Positions 55,651-64,000 of a stretch of 64,000 nucleotides of DNA are shown piece by piece (positions within the stretch are counted from its first letter, which is position 1; every line of letters starts with the position of its first letter). Made by a program: the position numbers and the translations under genes. This DNA is from Athripsodes cinereus. Lineage: Eukaryota; Arthropoda; Insecta; Trichoptera; Leptoceridae. The stretch spans positions 23,139,447 through 23,203,446 of the forward strand of contig OX388319.1 of the NCBI GenBank assembly GCA_947579605.1, in the 5' to 3' direction. A model generated the notes under the pieces. It was not told where the DNA came from and searched no databases. It worked only from the letters and a program-made list of their open reading frames with translations.

Positions 55651-56130
55651 AGCTAACCCTAAATTAAGATAACCCTAAGCTAACCCTAATAATTATGAAT
55701 CTTGTATTATGGGTACGATCATGACGGTACATGTAGGTATACAATGCACTATACAACACATAATTATACAAGCTTACCCTAAATTAAGATAACCCTAAGC
55801 TAACCCTAATAATTATGAATCTTGTATTATGGGTACGATCATGACGGTACACGTAGGTATACAATGCACTATACAACACATTATTATACAAGCTTACCCT
55901 AAATTAAGATAACCCTAAGCTAACCCTAATAATTATGAATCTTGTATTATGGGTACGATCATGACGGTACACGTAGGTATACAATGCACTATACAACACA
56001 TAATTATACAAGCTTACCCTAAATTAAGATAACCCTAAGCTAACCCTAATAATTATGAATCTTGTATTATGGGTACGATCATGACGGTACACGTAGGTAT
56101 ACAATACACTATGCAATACATAATAACACA
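55651..56130. repeat. 120-bp tandem array, 4 units
   Basis: Units start at 55651, 55771, 55891 and 56011, an exact 120-bp period with few differences; the fourth degrades after 56105. Each unit has three ACCCTAA motifs in its first 40 bp (accctaaattaagataaccc, taagctaaccctaataatta), then ttatgaatcttgtattatgg and catgacggtac. The ACCCTAA motif resembles, but is not, the insect telomere repeat CCTAA. Confidence 0.95.
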
Positions 56131-56290
56131 TAATAATGCAATTTGAAACAAGTGTTCCTTTCTACTATTGTTTGTTAAGTCGCAGAGAGACGTCTTTCGA
56201 CTTATAAGGTCATTATCAATCTAAAGACGTCTCTCTGCGAATTAACAAACAATAGTAGAAAGGAACACTTGTTTCAAATTGCATTATTAT
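56130..56290. mobile_element. 161-bp near-perfect palindrome (foldback)
   Basis: Arms 56130-56197 and 56223-56290 (68 bp each) match with one mismatch (ttgttaagtcgcag versus ttgttaattcgcag). The loop is about 25 nt (cgacttataaggtcattatc). Abuts the 120-bp array directly. No TSD identified. Confidence 0.9.
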
Positions 56291-56359
56291 GGAATTCTAC
56301 TACGTGTGCACCGACACAATTAATACATATAACACAATATTTACAATGGTAATTTTTCA

Positions 56360-56436
56360 TTTTGCCTTGACCGGGAATCCAGCCCGGAAACTCGTGACTG
56401 AAATGTAAGAGCGTTACTTCTACACCATGACGCCGA
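56360..56436 (-). repeat. tRNA-like sequence, decayed tRNA or SINE head
   Basis: Minus strand: gtcatggtgtagaagtaacg (A-box-like), cgctcttacatttcagtcac, then ccggg-ctggatt-cccgg, a perfect 5-bp T stem with 7-nt loop. The T loop departs from TTCRANY and no full acceptor stem was found, so I do not call a functional tRNA. Confidence 0.45.
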
Positions 56437-56440
56437 TATT

Positions 56441-57424
56441 TTTTCATAATATTTATATATCAGAACATATGATAATTCTCAATTCCGCATATGTAAATAG
56501 ATGAAGATATTGAAAGGTTAAATGTCAAAATACATATTAGGTATTATAGATACATATATACCGTTAATATTGTATATTCGCTTTGCGTTCCCCAAGCGAA
56601 TCTTCTCAATGATTGGATTGGCCGTAACTTTTGGAATATTAAGTTGAATATATGTATGTAAATGAGAATTGAAGATAAGATAAGTCTGTCATCATCGTCT
56701 CTGAAGTAGACAGCTATATTTAAAGAAGAAAAAGTAAATATCTGATATAAGATATGAAAGAAGAAAGTAAATATCTACTAGAGATGTAAAGGATAGTGAT
56801 TTTGCGAACAATGAATAACAGATATTCGATGAGATCTTAAACTGGATGGCTCCGTATACGGCCATGGTCACGACTTGGCATAATACCATATTCCTGACCT
56901 CAAAGAAACAAACATCCTCTATCCAGAGCATATCTGCGCCACGTTGAAGCACCCACCGATCACTCGCAAAGCGGAGAAGTCTGGAGACTTCCAAATATCA
57001 GATTCTAATTTCTACACTAGCAAATTTCTCCACAGTGCAAAGTGCATATTTATTGAAACACAAGTATGTCTACTATTAATGGATTATGTATCCAACTAGA
57101 TGGGCCTATTCTACGAAATCTCTTAGCTGTGACATAATATAATATATATAAACATCTCTAGCCTTTAATATCTCTCTCTCTCTGTCTCAATTAGTTTTGT
57201 TTTTTTTTAATACATAGTGTCATTTGAAGTGTCTTGTAAATTAAGTTTGTATAAAACATTGTATTGGCCTTATTTTCTCTGTTATTATGACTCAAGTATT
57301 CAAATAAATGAATAAAATAACTGAATACGATTTTATATTCTCAAAACATGATAAATTATATTTGATAAACTGTGTAAAGCAATTTAGTGTCCAAGGATAG
57401 ATGGACAAAACTTTCTATCATCCA
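56441..57424. other. Unassigned sequence
   Basis: A 100-codon minus frame (56692-56994, e.g. VSRLLRFASDRWVLQRGADM) covers a less AT-rich patch at 56820-56990 but matches no family I know. (TC)n at 57171-57189. Confidence 0.35.
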
Positions 57425-57575
57425 CACGATTTTGATACCTGTATGATCGTCTTTCATAATACACCGCCTTCTGTCGGTAATGCTGTTGAAAGACATGACT
57501 CAATAAGTGCAAAAGCGTTCTGAATAGAGGAGGCTGGTTTCCACACTGTGCTCCTGAAGGAGCGTTGAAGAACAA
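57425..57575 (+). pseudogene. LINE-B 3' fragment, plus orientation
   Basis: atcgtctttcataatacacc, gaatagaggaggctggtttc, cacactgtgctcctgaagga are the complement of 31388-31520. Degraded. Confidence 0.65.
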
Positions 57576-58059
57576 ATGAATAAATGAATATTTTTTTATG
57601 AAAGTTCATAGGCACGTTCAAAGAACTCAACCAGACGGCGATGGAACATAAAATTTATAGACATCAATAAAAAATGTGAATTGATAGCGTAGTTAAAATA
57701 TGTACTCGTATTTTACCACATTCCTTTGTGAAAATATTATTAATCATGGTTTCGGAATGGCATAGAACAAAAAGGTCACTCAAATAACATTAAATCAAAT
57801 GATCCCATAAAAAAGTGGTTGGTCAACTGATGAAATAAATAACAAATGTTTTTCCAATATGTGACCTTTATTTAAGAGAGAGAGAGTTGATTTTTGTTTT
57901 CTAATGACATTTTCAATCTATTTTTGTTGTTGATTCAATTCTTTATTCAACAAAAGTCATCACAATCGACGACGAAGTCTCCAAGTTCAAATGGCAACTA
58001 TCTGGCCACATGGCAAAATGAGAGTATAAAGGGTGAACTTCAAGAATTCTGTAATGGAA
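57576..58059. other. Unassigned AT-rich sequence
   Basis: Nothing recognised. Confidence 0.35.
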
Positions 58060-58079
58060 ATCATCGTCATTTTGACCTT

Positions 58080-58570
58080 CACCTGGCAGGAACCAATCTC
58101 CTCCATTCAGAGTGTTTCTGAATATATTGACGATGACGATGATGATGTTGCATGATTTGTTTCTTTGAGACCGTTTAGCGATCCTTCGACCACCTCAAGA
58201 GCTCTGGTGAAAAGGATGCCTTTCATTAAGCCAACTCTTCAAATGACAATATAGGAACGCTGTATTGTGAAAGAGGGACGTCCAGGACGTCGGAACCCGA
58301 AAATATATTTTTAGACGAAAAGACTCTTTTTAGCCAAATATCTCTGGACATTCTCAAAACATGGCCTTACCTAGACCATCGTCTCTCCTGTATTAAAGAT
58401 ACTAAAGATTTTTTCTGAGTGCGCTGACATACAGTATCATTTGTGACATGCTCGTACCACCAAATATCCAAAATTCTTCTTATTTTGACACTCATTTTCA
58501 AAACTTACTATCTTCCACTTTTGAGCCATGGTTAGGTGCCAGGACTCACAACCATATAGAAGGAAATAAT
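58080..58570 (-). pseudogene. LINE-B RT fragment
   Basis: Minus strand LLYGCESWHLTMAQKWKIVS then FENECQNKKNFGYLVVRACH (58550-58437), followed downstream by cattctcaaaacatggcctt and gaaagagggacgtccaggac. 58140-58245 contains a block not present in the 31.4 kb copy. Confidence 0.8.
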
Positions 58571-59914
58571 GGATAGTTAAAATTAGTCTACTTAAGACTA
58601 AAAAAAGATGGGCTGTTGGTATTATCCACATTGGTGAATGATAAACCTTGAATTATGAATAAATCGAATGTAGATAAAACTGTTAGTCAAGACATTTTCG
58701 TTGGAAAACAATTAGATAGGACATACATATATTCCAAAATATATTAAAGGAAGATCTGTGCAATTCATTACTTAGGAATTTAAAAGCCTTCAGAAACCTT
58801 AGATGTTATTGAAGTGTTGAGAACATTTGGTCTAAGGACACAAAAATAACACATTGAAAATATTATTATCATAATAATCACTGACCTTTCTCCTACTCCT
58901 GGATGTCGTGGCCATCCCCTGTAAAGGATGACATTATACATTATTTTGGGGCCCACGCCTCACAGGTTGACAATCCCAGCGCAGTCAAGCAATGGCGGAG
59001 TGAAAAACAATAGCAACAACAAAAAATACAATACAATATCATTTTTGATATTTGCATATTGAAATCAATCACAGATTTTCATGTTTAGAAAATTGAGGCT
59101 ACAATTAATATTTTGTAACTTTTTGAGAAATCATTATGTTTGAAATATTTACTTCATTATTATATACACTTTTATAGATAGATATTAAATTTGGTAACAC
59201 AGTCTACAGATATTCTGATAAATTATGAAACAAAGAATATTAGATATATTATATTTTACACAAAACTATTCACTCATTAATATTGAGTGACTTCAGATTA
59301 TATAATATATAAAAAAACATGATTTGTATAATTCTTGTTGTACTTATGTAAAAACGTGATGTTGTTATGTGAGGATCTTCTAAGCTTTGTAATATTATTA
59401 CTATGCTTAATGTGATCCCAGAAGATTGAGCATGAATAATAATTCAACATAAACAATATTATTATTATTATAAATATATAATAAACAAAATCATCACGAG
59501 ACGTCCTCGTCACGTTCCGCCACTGCTTTAACTATCACTTATAATATTCAAGATGGCTCCTTTGCCGCGATCGCTTATCTTCAGGATTCGTCGTTGAAAT
59601 ATCATGAATAATTCAAATATTATTTATTATTCTTCATTAATAGTATAAAATATAAGTTTCGTATGCTTTTGTAGTTCGTGTTTTCTTTGTAAAGTGTGAA
59701 TTGAATTCGAGTTATAATGATACACCTAACAATAAACAGATGACATTTTGTTGTATAATAATGGCGGCAATGTAATCAAAATGGCCGATTGAAATTTTAC
59801 TAATAGCTCCATATTTAAATAATGGTCATTATTTTCTTACAGATTATTCTGAAAGTTACAGAAAAAAGTAACAGATTATTTTGAGACTTTGCGGTTTACC
59901 AATATTCTATAAGT
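58571..59914. other. Unassigned AT-rich sequence
   Basis: 58885-58985 (ctggatgtcgtggccatccc, ggcccacgcctcacaggttg) is less AT-rich and may be a LINE fragment, but no motif is certain. Confidence 0.35.
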
Positions 59915-60055
59915 GTCTGTAAAACATCAAAAATAAGACATTTAATATTCACAATTTGGCAATGATGAGGTATGCCACGCATCCTGACTCTAATTTTTGT
60001 GGCGTTAAGAGAACAACCCGCATGTTTATTGCACGTAGCCAGACCGCTGGTTGAT
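59915..60055 (+). repeat. TAG-tail repeat, degraded
   Basis: gtctgtaaaacatcaaaaat, caatgatgaggtatgccacg, catcctgactcta, gagaacaacccgcatgttta, ttgcacgtagccagaccgct. Confidence 0.65.
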
Positions 60056-60357
60056 AAAGGTAGATTTTCATAATACCTTTGAAGTACCTTTATATGAATA
60101 ATTATGTAATATTTTCTCGATAGGTAATCAGTCATAATTTCATAGAAAACTTTACAAAACTCATTTGAATATATAATATTTAAAAACCCTATTGTTCAGG
60201 AGGTGTTATGATTCTTAAATGGGCCCTTGCGGTGGTTTTTTCACAAAACGGCGCATCATAAATAAGTTGTCTAGTTATTATTATTATTATTAAAACGATG
60301 CGATATGTCGAAAATCATCCTTTGTTGGTCTATATATTATGGATATGCAGAATTATT
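60056..60357. other. Unassigned AT-rich sequence
   Basis: (ATT)n-like run at 60279-60292. No gene seen. Confidence 0.35.
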
Positions 60358-60500
60358 TATTTATTTTATTTTTTTAGCATATCATCATTTACATTACTAA
60401 AATCAACAACAATTTACATTTAAAAAATCTGATGATATGCAGTGGTAAGATTATCACTATGTTAGTAATTTCTTCCATCTTACCACATTTAAAGAGATAC
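60358..60500 (-). repeat. Tail-D LINE 3' end
   Basis: ttatttattttatttttttagc, gatgatatgcagtggtaaga, ttatcactatgttag and cttccatcttaccacatt match the family in complement. Confidence 0.6.
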
Positions 60501-60544
60501 GAGTCTAAAGGGCATTTAACATACAATAAGAAAGACAAAAAATA

Positions 60545-60800
60545 ATGTAGTTAATATCATCAACCGATGTACTTGGCGGAAGTTCGTACTAAGTTAATTA
60601 AAATAAATAACTTATATTTAGTAAGGTTCTTCCACAGTGACTTTACAAATCTCGAGCCAGCTTTCACGAATATTCGCTTTCATCATCTAGCTAACTTAAA
60701 GTGACTTGTAAGCCTGATGATGCATGAGAGCTGATGCTTTTGAAAACCGACTCGCGATTAGTAAAATCACTGTGGACGTCTAAATATAAGTATTTTATTT
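60545..60800. mobile_element. Foldback family copy with both arms
   Basis: Left arm 60620-60695 (ttcttccacagtgactttac, ctcgagccagctttca, catcatctagct) and right arm 60713-60785 (agcctgatgatgcatgagag, ttttgaaaaccgactcgcga, aaaatcactgtggacgtc) are complementary around a short loop. Confidence 0.7.
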
Positions 60801-61249
60801 TCATTAATGCAAGAAATAATTTTGAAAACGTGGCAAGAAAACAAAATCTAATAAAGTTATGATGCGATTATCAACAAAATGGCCGCTCCGTCGTTCCATA
60901 TTCAAAAATATATAATTATATTCAATATTATACCAAATTGAACTTTGGAATTTATATGTTTTATACTTGTTAAAGGTGGTTTTTCCTTGCTACACGTGTA
61001 CTTGTTGTTGTTCACAATATATTCTAAACGTTTTTATGTCAATATATTCAAATTTAATAACGCTCTATAATTTACGGTTCGACCCAAAAACAATGAATAA
61101 CAAATATCTCACGTCAGACACTAGGGTGTTTCAAACAACTCAAAGGTGTTTTTTTTTTACATGATATTTTTTTTTTATTTAAAACTAGTTATTACATTAA
61201 ATAAATTTATAATTAAAATGAAGACCTGTAATAACTTATTTTTTATTTA

Positions 61250-61320
61250 GCCTAATGATAGGAGCTTACAGCTCCTGAAAACCACCTCGCGATAAAGTAC
61301 CGTGGAAGTGTTTTAAAAAT
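61250..61320 (+). repeat. Foldback family, right arm only
   Basis: agcctaatgataggagctta, cagctcctgaaaaccacctc, gcgataaagtaccgtggaag then tgttttaaaaatg. Confidence 0.6.
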
Positions 61321-61357
61321 GTAAAAACAAAATTGAATTTTTAATAAATTAAATATA

Positions 61358-61470
61358 CTTCCAAACACCCTCACATTACGCAATATGCTTGTGTCATGAA
61401 GATGGAGTAAGTTTGCAGCGGTTGAAATCGAACCAGGTCTCTCTATTGAAAGTCAGGCTACCGGCGACCT
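61358..61470 (-). mobile_element. SINE-A-related variant
   Basis: aatatgcttgtgtcatgaag, agtttgcagcggttgaaatc, gaaccaggtctc (B-box side), gtcaggctaccggcgacc. More diverged than the other copies. Confidence 0.5.
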
Positions 61471-61504
61471 TATTTTTGCTAAATTTGACAAATTGTTTAA
61501 CTAA

Positions 61505-61977
61505 AGGGTCGTTCAGATTTGTTCACTTTCAGTGATCACTCCGGATGATCCTCCAAGATGAACAGGTGTGAACAGGCGTTTCATCGCTAGTGATCACTAG
61601 CGATGACGGAGGAAAGAGATTACCACTCGTCAAAATTTTGATGAAAGGTCCTTTCACTGAAACGACCATAAACAAGTTTCATCTTATTATTTGTTTTATT
61701 CTCCATGAATTTGTATTGAATGTCAGAATCATGTACAAAATTATTATGCAGTCGAGAGCTATATTAATTTATTTTAAGTGTTATTTTTCATTTTTGAATT
61801 TGTTTAATTATTTTTATACGAAAATACGTCAAACTACATACAACATGAGTGAGAAAGTAGACATGGCAGTGAAAGCATAGGATGAACAAATGTGAACAGA
61901 CGTGTTCACTTTCGATGAACAGGTTTGACCCTGACACTCTAGATGATCATCCAAAGTGAAGCAATGTGAATGCTACT
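61505..61977 (+). mobile_element. H3 MITE, copy 3, longest (473 bp)
   Basis: AGGGTCGTTCAGATTTGTTC start and GTGAATGCTACT end, TAA at 61502-61504 and 61978-61980. agtgatcactagcgatgacgg lies near the left. A 96-codon plus frame (61590-61880) contains tacaacatgagtgagaaagt (MSEKVDMAVKA), which may be the start of a lost coding exon by analogy with H1. Confidence 0.75.
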
Positions 61978-61980
61978 TAA

Positions 61981-62337
61981 CCTACACACATGTTCTTTCT
62001 CTATTTACCATATAAGTGAGATAGTTAATTGGACAAAGTGCGAATAATAAGCCTAGAGGTTATCCTCTCAGTGACAATAAAAATAGGGAAAGATGGCATA
62101 CCCATCATTTCTGGATTAAAATGCCTTATTATGTTAAATGCTAGTGAGCTGTGAGATGGGACACCCCCCCTATAATTTTGAATTATTATTAAAGTTATAT
62201 AATATATTATGTTTCTGTATAATTTTAAGTATCTGTGTTTTTGTGTGAATGTGGAATTGACTGTATGAGTGTGCTAGCAAGACGAGTGATTGATGTGTGC
62301 GTGTGTGTATGTGTTTTTCATATTATTGAATAAATAT
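61981..62337. other. Unassigned AT-rich sequence
   Basis: gtgcgtgtgtgtatgtgttt at 62297 is a short GT-rich run. No gene seen. Confidence 0.35.
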
Positions 62338-62420
62338 TGACAGCTTGCATGTTTCTTACATGCAGCTGGTCTGCTGGCTACCCCACTTGTGGGATATGCC
62401 GTGATGGTGTAGTAGTAGTA
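62338..62420 (+). repeat. TAG-tail repeat, hairpin and tail only
   Basis: gacagcttgcatgtttctta, catgcagctggtctgctggc, taccccacttgtgggatatg, ccgtgatggtgtagtagtag. Both hairpins are perfect. 5'-truncated at gacagc. Confidence 0.9.
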
Positions 62421-62589
62421 GTATATTGAGATAATGTAAATTAATTGTGACGCACGGTTTTTGGATGACGATTGAGTGAAATGTTTTATTTTTTTTTCTA
62501 TCTTGTACATTATATATATAGTTGTTGTCTGTTGTGTGTTTTCAAGGAATAAATAAATAAATAAATGCCTTTTTCGTGATACGTTACGA

Positions 62590-62670
62590 AGACTAACCTT
62601 CAACAGGACGCTCGAAAACTAACAGAAGAAATGAGAGTTCTTTTCTGTTCCGGGCGCTTCACGTGGAGTA
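62590..62670 (-). repeat. TAG-tail 5' fragment
   Basis: ttcaacaggacgctcgaaaa, ctaacagaagaaatgagagt, ttccgggcgcttcacgtgg. Confidence 0.65.
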
Positions 62671-62934
62671 AGTGACCTAACTGGGATTGAAAAAGAAATT
62701 ATATCTTGGGGCACCCTATGACCATAGTACGTGTACCAACACATTTCAATTGAAAGGGTCTCTACATTAATACCAACTATGTAGGTTATACCTTTTACAA
62801 ATTAATGTACCTACTCATAGGAAAAATGCATATTTAGAATTGGCTAACTAGACATGTCTAAGGTTAACCCCGGATAAATAAAAACCTTACCCACAAAATA
62901 ATATGCTTTCTGCTATATCTACTATACTAGTATA

Positions 62935-63145
62935 CCATCACGGCTTATCTCACAAGTGGGGTACCCAGCAGACCAGCTGCATATAATAAAAATACAAGCT
63001 GACCTGTCCGTGTCAATATAAAATCAAGCCATTCAGGATGGGTGGCAAACCTCATCGCTGAGTTTAAGATGTAAAAAATTCTTAATTTGTCGAACACCTG
63101 CCTTTTAGTGGGAGACTAATTCTTCACCGAGTGCTCCACGTGCTT
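62935..63145 (-). repeat. TAG-tail repeat, nearly full length
   Basis: ataccatcacggcttatctc, acaagtggggtacccagcag, gacctgtccgtgtcaatata, gggtggcaaacctcatcgct, tgtcgaacacctgcctttta, gtgggagactaattcttc, gagtgctccacgtg. The caggacactcgaaaac block is deleted. Confidence 0.85.
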
Positions 63146-63334
63146 GTAAATACCGCATTATCGAATATAATACTTACAGCATATTGTGATACCTTTATTT
63201 TATATATTATTTTAAAGTATTTTAAGATGTAAGTTAGTTTGTAGGCTTTGAAGGTTTCAAAAATCTCTTGAGACACATACTACATAATTATTTTGTAAAA
63301 TAAAAGTAGATATATTCTAAAACAGGTCCGCCTA

Positions 63335-63607
63335 CACTGCGAAAAATACTAACGAAATTTCACAGCGAATCATTGGTAGGTACGTACTATCAGATAAGGA
63401 CCAGAGATATTACAAACGATTCATTAGTACGAATCTATAATACTAACTTTTCGCAAACAAATCGTTGGTAAATTTACTAACAAACTGTTTGCGAAAAGTT
63501 AATATTATAGATTCGTACTAATGAATCGTTTATTATTATCTCTGGTCCTAATCTGATAGTACGTACCAATGATTCGTTGTGAAATTTCGTTAGTATTTTT
63601 CTCAGTG
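63335..63607. mobile_element. Palindromic Tc1/mariner-type MITE (273 bp)
   Basis: CACTGCGAAAAATACTAACG start and complementary end (tagtatttttctcagtg), TA at 63333-63334 and 63608-63609. Nearly the whole element is one inverted repeat: ggtaggtacgtactatcaga against tctgatagtacgtaccaatg, and cgattcattagtacgaatct against agattcgtactaatgaatcg. The short centre lies near caaatcgttggtaaatttac. No coding. Confidence 0.9.
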
Positions 63608-63849
63608 TAGTTGGATAATTAAATTTTCGTGCTTATGTTGATAGTTTCACTATATTTTTCATAAATAAATAAATAAGAATTAACGAAGGAACGCAGATAA
63701 TCAGTTAATACCTCGATAAAGAATGTTTTGTCGTGAACATAAAATAATTTTATATTTTTTATCTATAATCTAGAAGAAACTTTCTGAAAGGGTTCTTTTC
63801 CTCCATTTATAAATTAAGAAAAATAAAATTGACTCAAATCCCCTGAAAT

Positions 63850-64000
63850 ACCCGGTGAAAAATAATTCTCATTCTTTATTTCTTTAAATTCTCCTGTAAA
63901 AAGCATGTATTCGCAGAATATGACAAATAATATTTATATTTAACAAATTCAGGGATGAGTTATGCTACACATCCTAAATGTCTATTTTTTAACTAAGAGA
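63850..64000 (+). repeat. TAG-tail repeat, degraded, cut by window end
   Basis: aaatacccggtgaaaaataa, attctcctgtaaaaagcatg then tattcgcaga, ttcagggatgagttatgcta, catcctaaatgtct. Confidence 0.6.

Noticed and set aside
55651..56130. True telomere repeat or telomere-associated retrotransposon site
   Set aside because: Motif is ACCCTAA in a complex 120-bp unit, not pure (CCTAA)n, and no TRAS/SART-like sequence was recognised.

Overview
This is AT-rich eukaryotic DNA and almost certainly an insect genome. The repeat content (tRNA-derived SINEs, a rolling-circle element ending in CTAG, many short inverted-repeat DNA transposons, a hairpin repeat tailed with TAG/CTA triplets) suggests Lepidoptera. 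The species cannot be named from the sequence. I find no host protein-coding gene, rRNA or functional tRNA. The window is an intergenic or intronic transposon graveyard, and most open frames are shadows or relics. Assignments below rest on termini, target-site duplications (TSDs) and protein motifs read by eye.

Layout. 0-2 kb: a nearly intact but broken Tc1-like transposase with an apparent intron. 3.1-4.0 kb: a non-autonomous hAT element with an exact 8-bp TSD and an internal 54-bp minisatellite. 4.4-7.1 kb: a LINE relic split by a SINE, a PIF/Harbinger relic that still encodes the transposase N-terminus, and a six-unit 63-bp minisatellite grown from a LINE coding tail. 7.2-19.5 kb: four copies of a Harbinger-like family (H1; a fifth copy lies at 32.7 kb), a second Harbinger-like element (H2) abutting one of them, SINE-A copies, and a SINE-B flanked by a 65-bp direct repeat. 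20-51 kb: LINE reverse-transcriptase C-terminal fragments of several families in both orientations, LINE 3' tails, a Helitron 3' end, foldback elements and many TAG-tail repeats. 52.4-53.1 kb: a hAT MITE (TSD tatacact) directly beside a TA-flanked MITE. 55.6-56.3 kb: a 4 x 120-bp tandem array containing ACCCTAA motifs, followed by a 161-bp near-perfect palindrome. 57-64 kb: more LINE-B, foldback, SINE-A and TAG-tail copies, and a 273-bp palindromic MITE.

Working family names: TAG-tail = the commonest repeat (about 30 full or partial copies). H1, H2, H3 and H4 = elements with 3-bp TTA/TAA duplications (PIF/Harbinger-like). SINE-A and SINE-B = tRNA-derived SINEs. LINE-A = RT tail with WFGHVERM. 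LINE-B = RT tail with LYGCESWHLT. Tail-D, Tail-E and Tail-F = LINE-like 3' ends without recognisable coding sequence. The parts do not form a pathway; they record successive insertions, several of them nested. No undescribed functional system is evident. The most distinctive observations are the 65-bp duplication around SINE-B, the coding-tail minisatellite, the abutting Harbinger insertions and the TAG-tail family itself.
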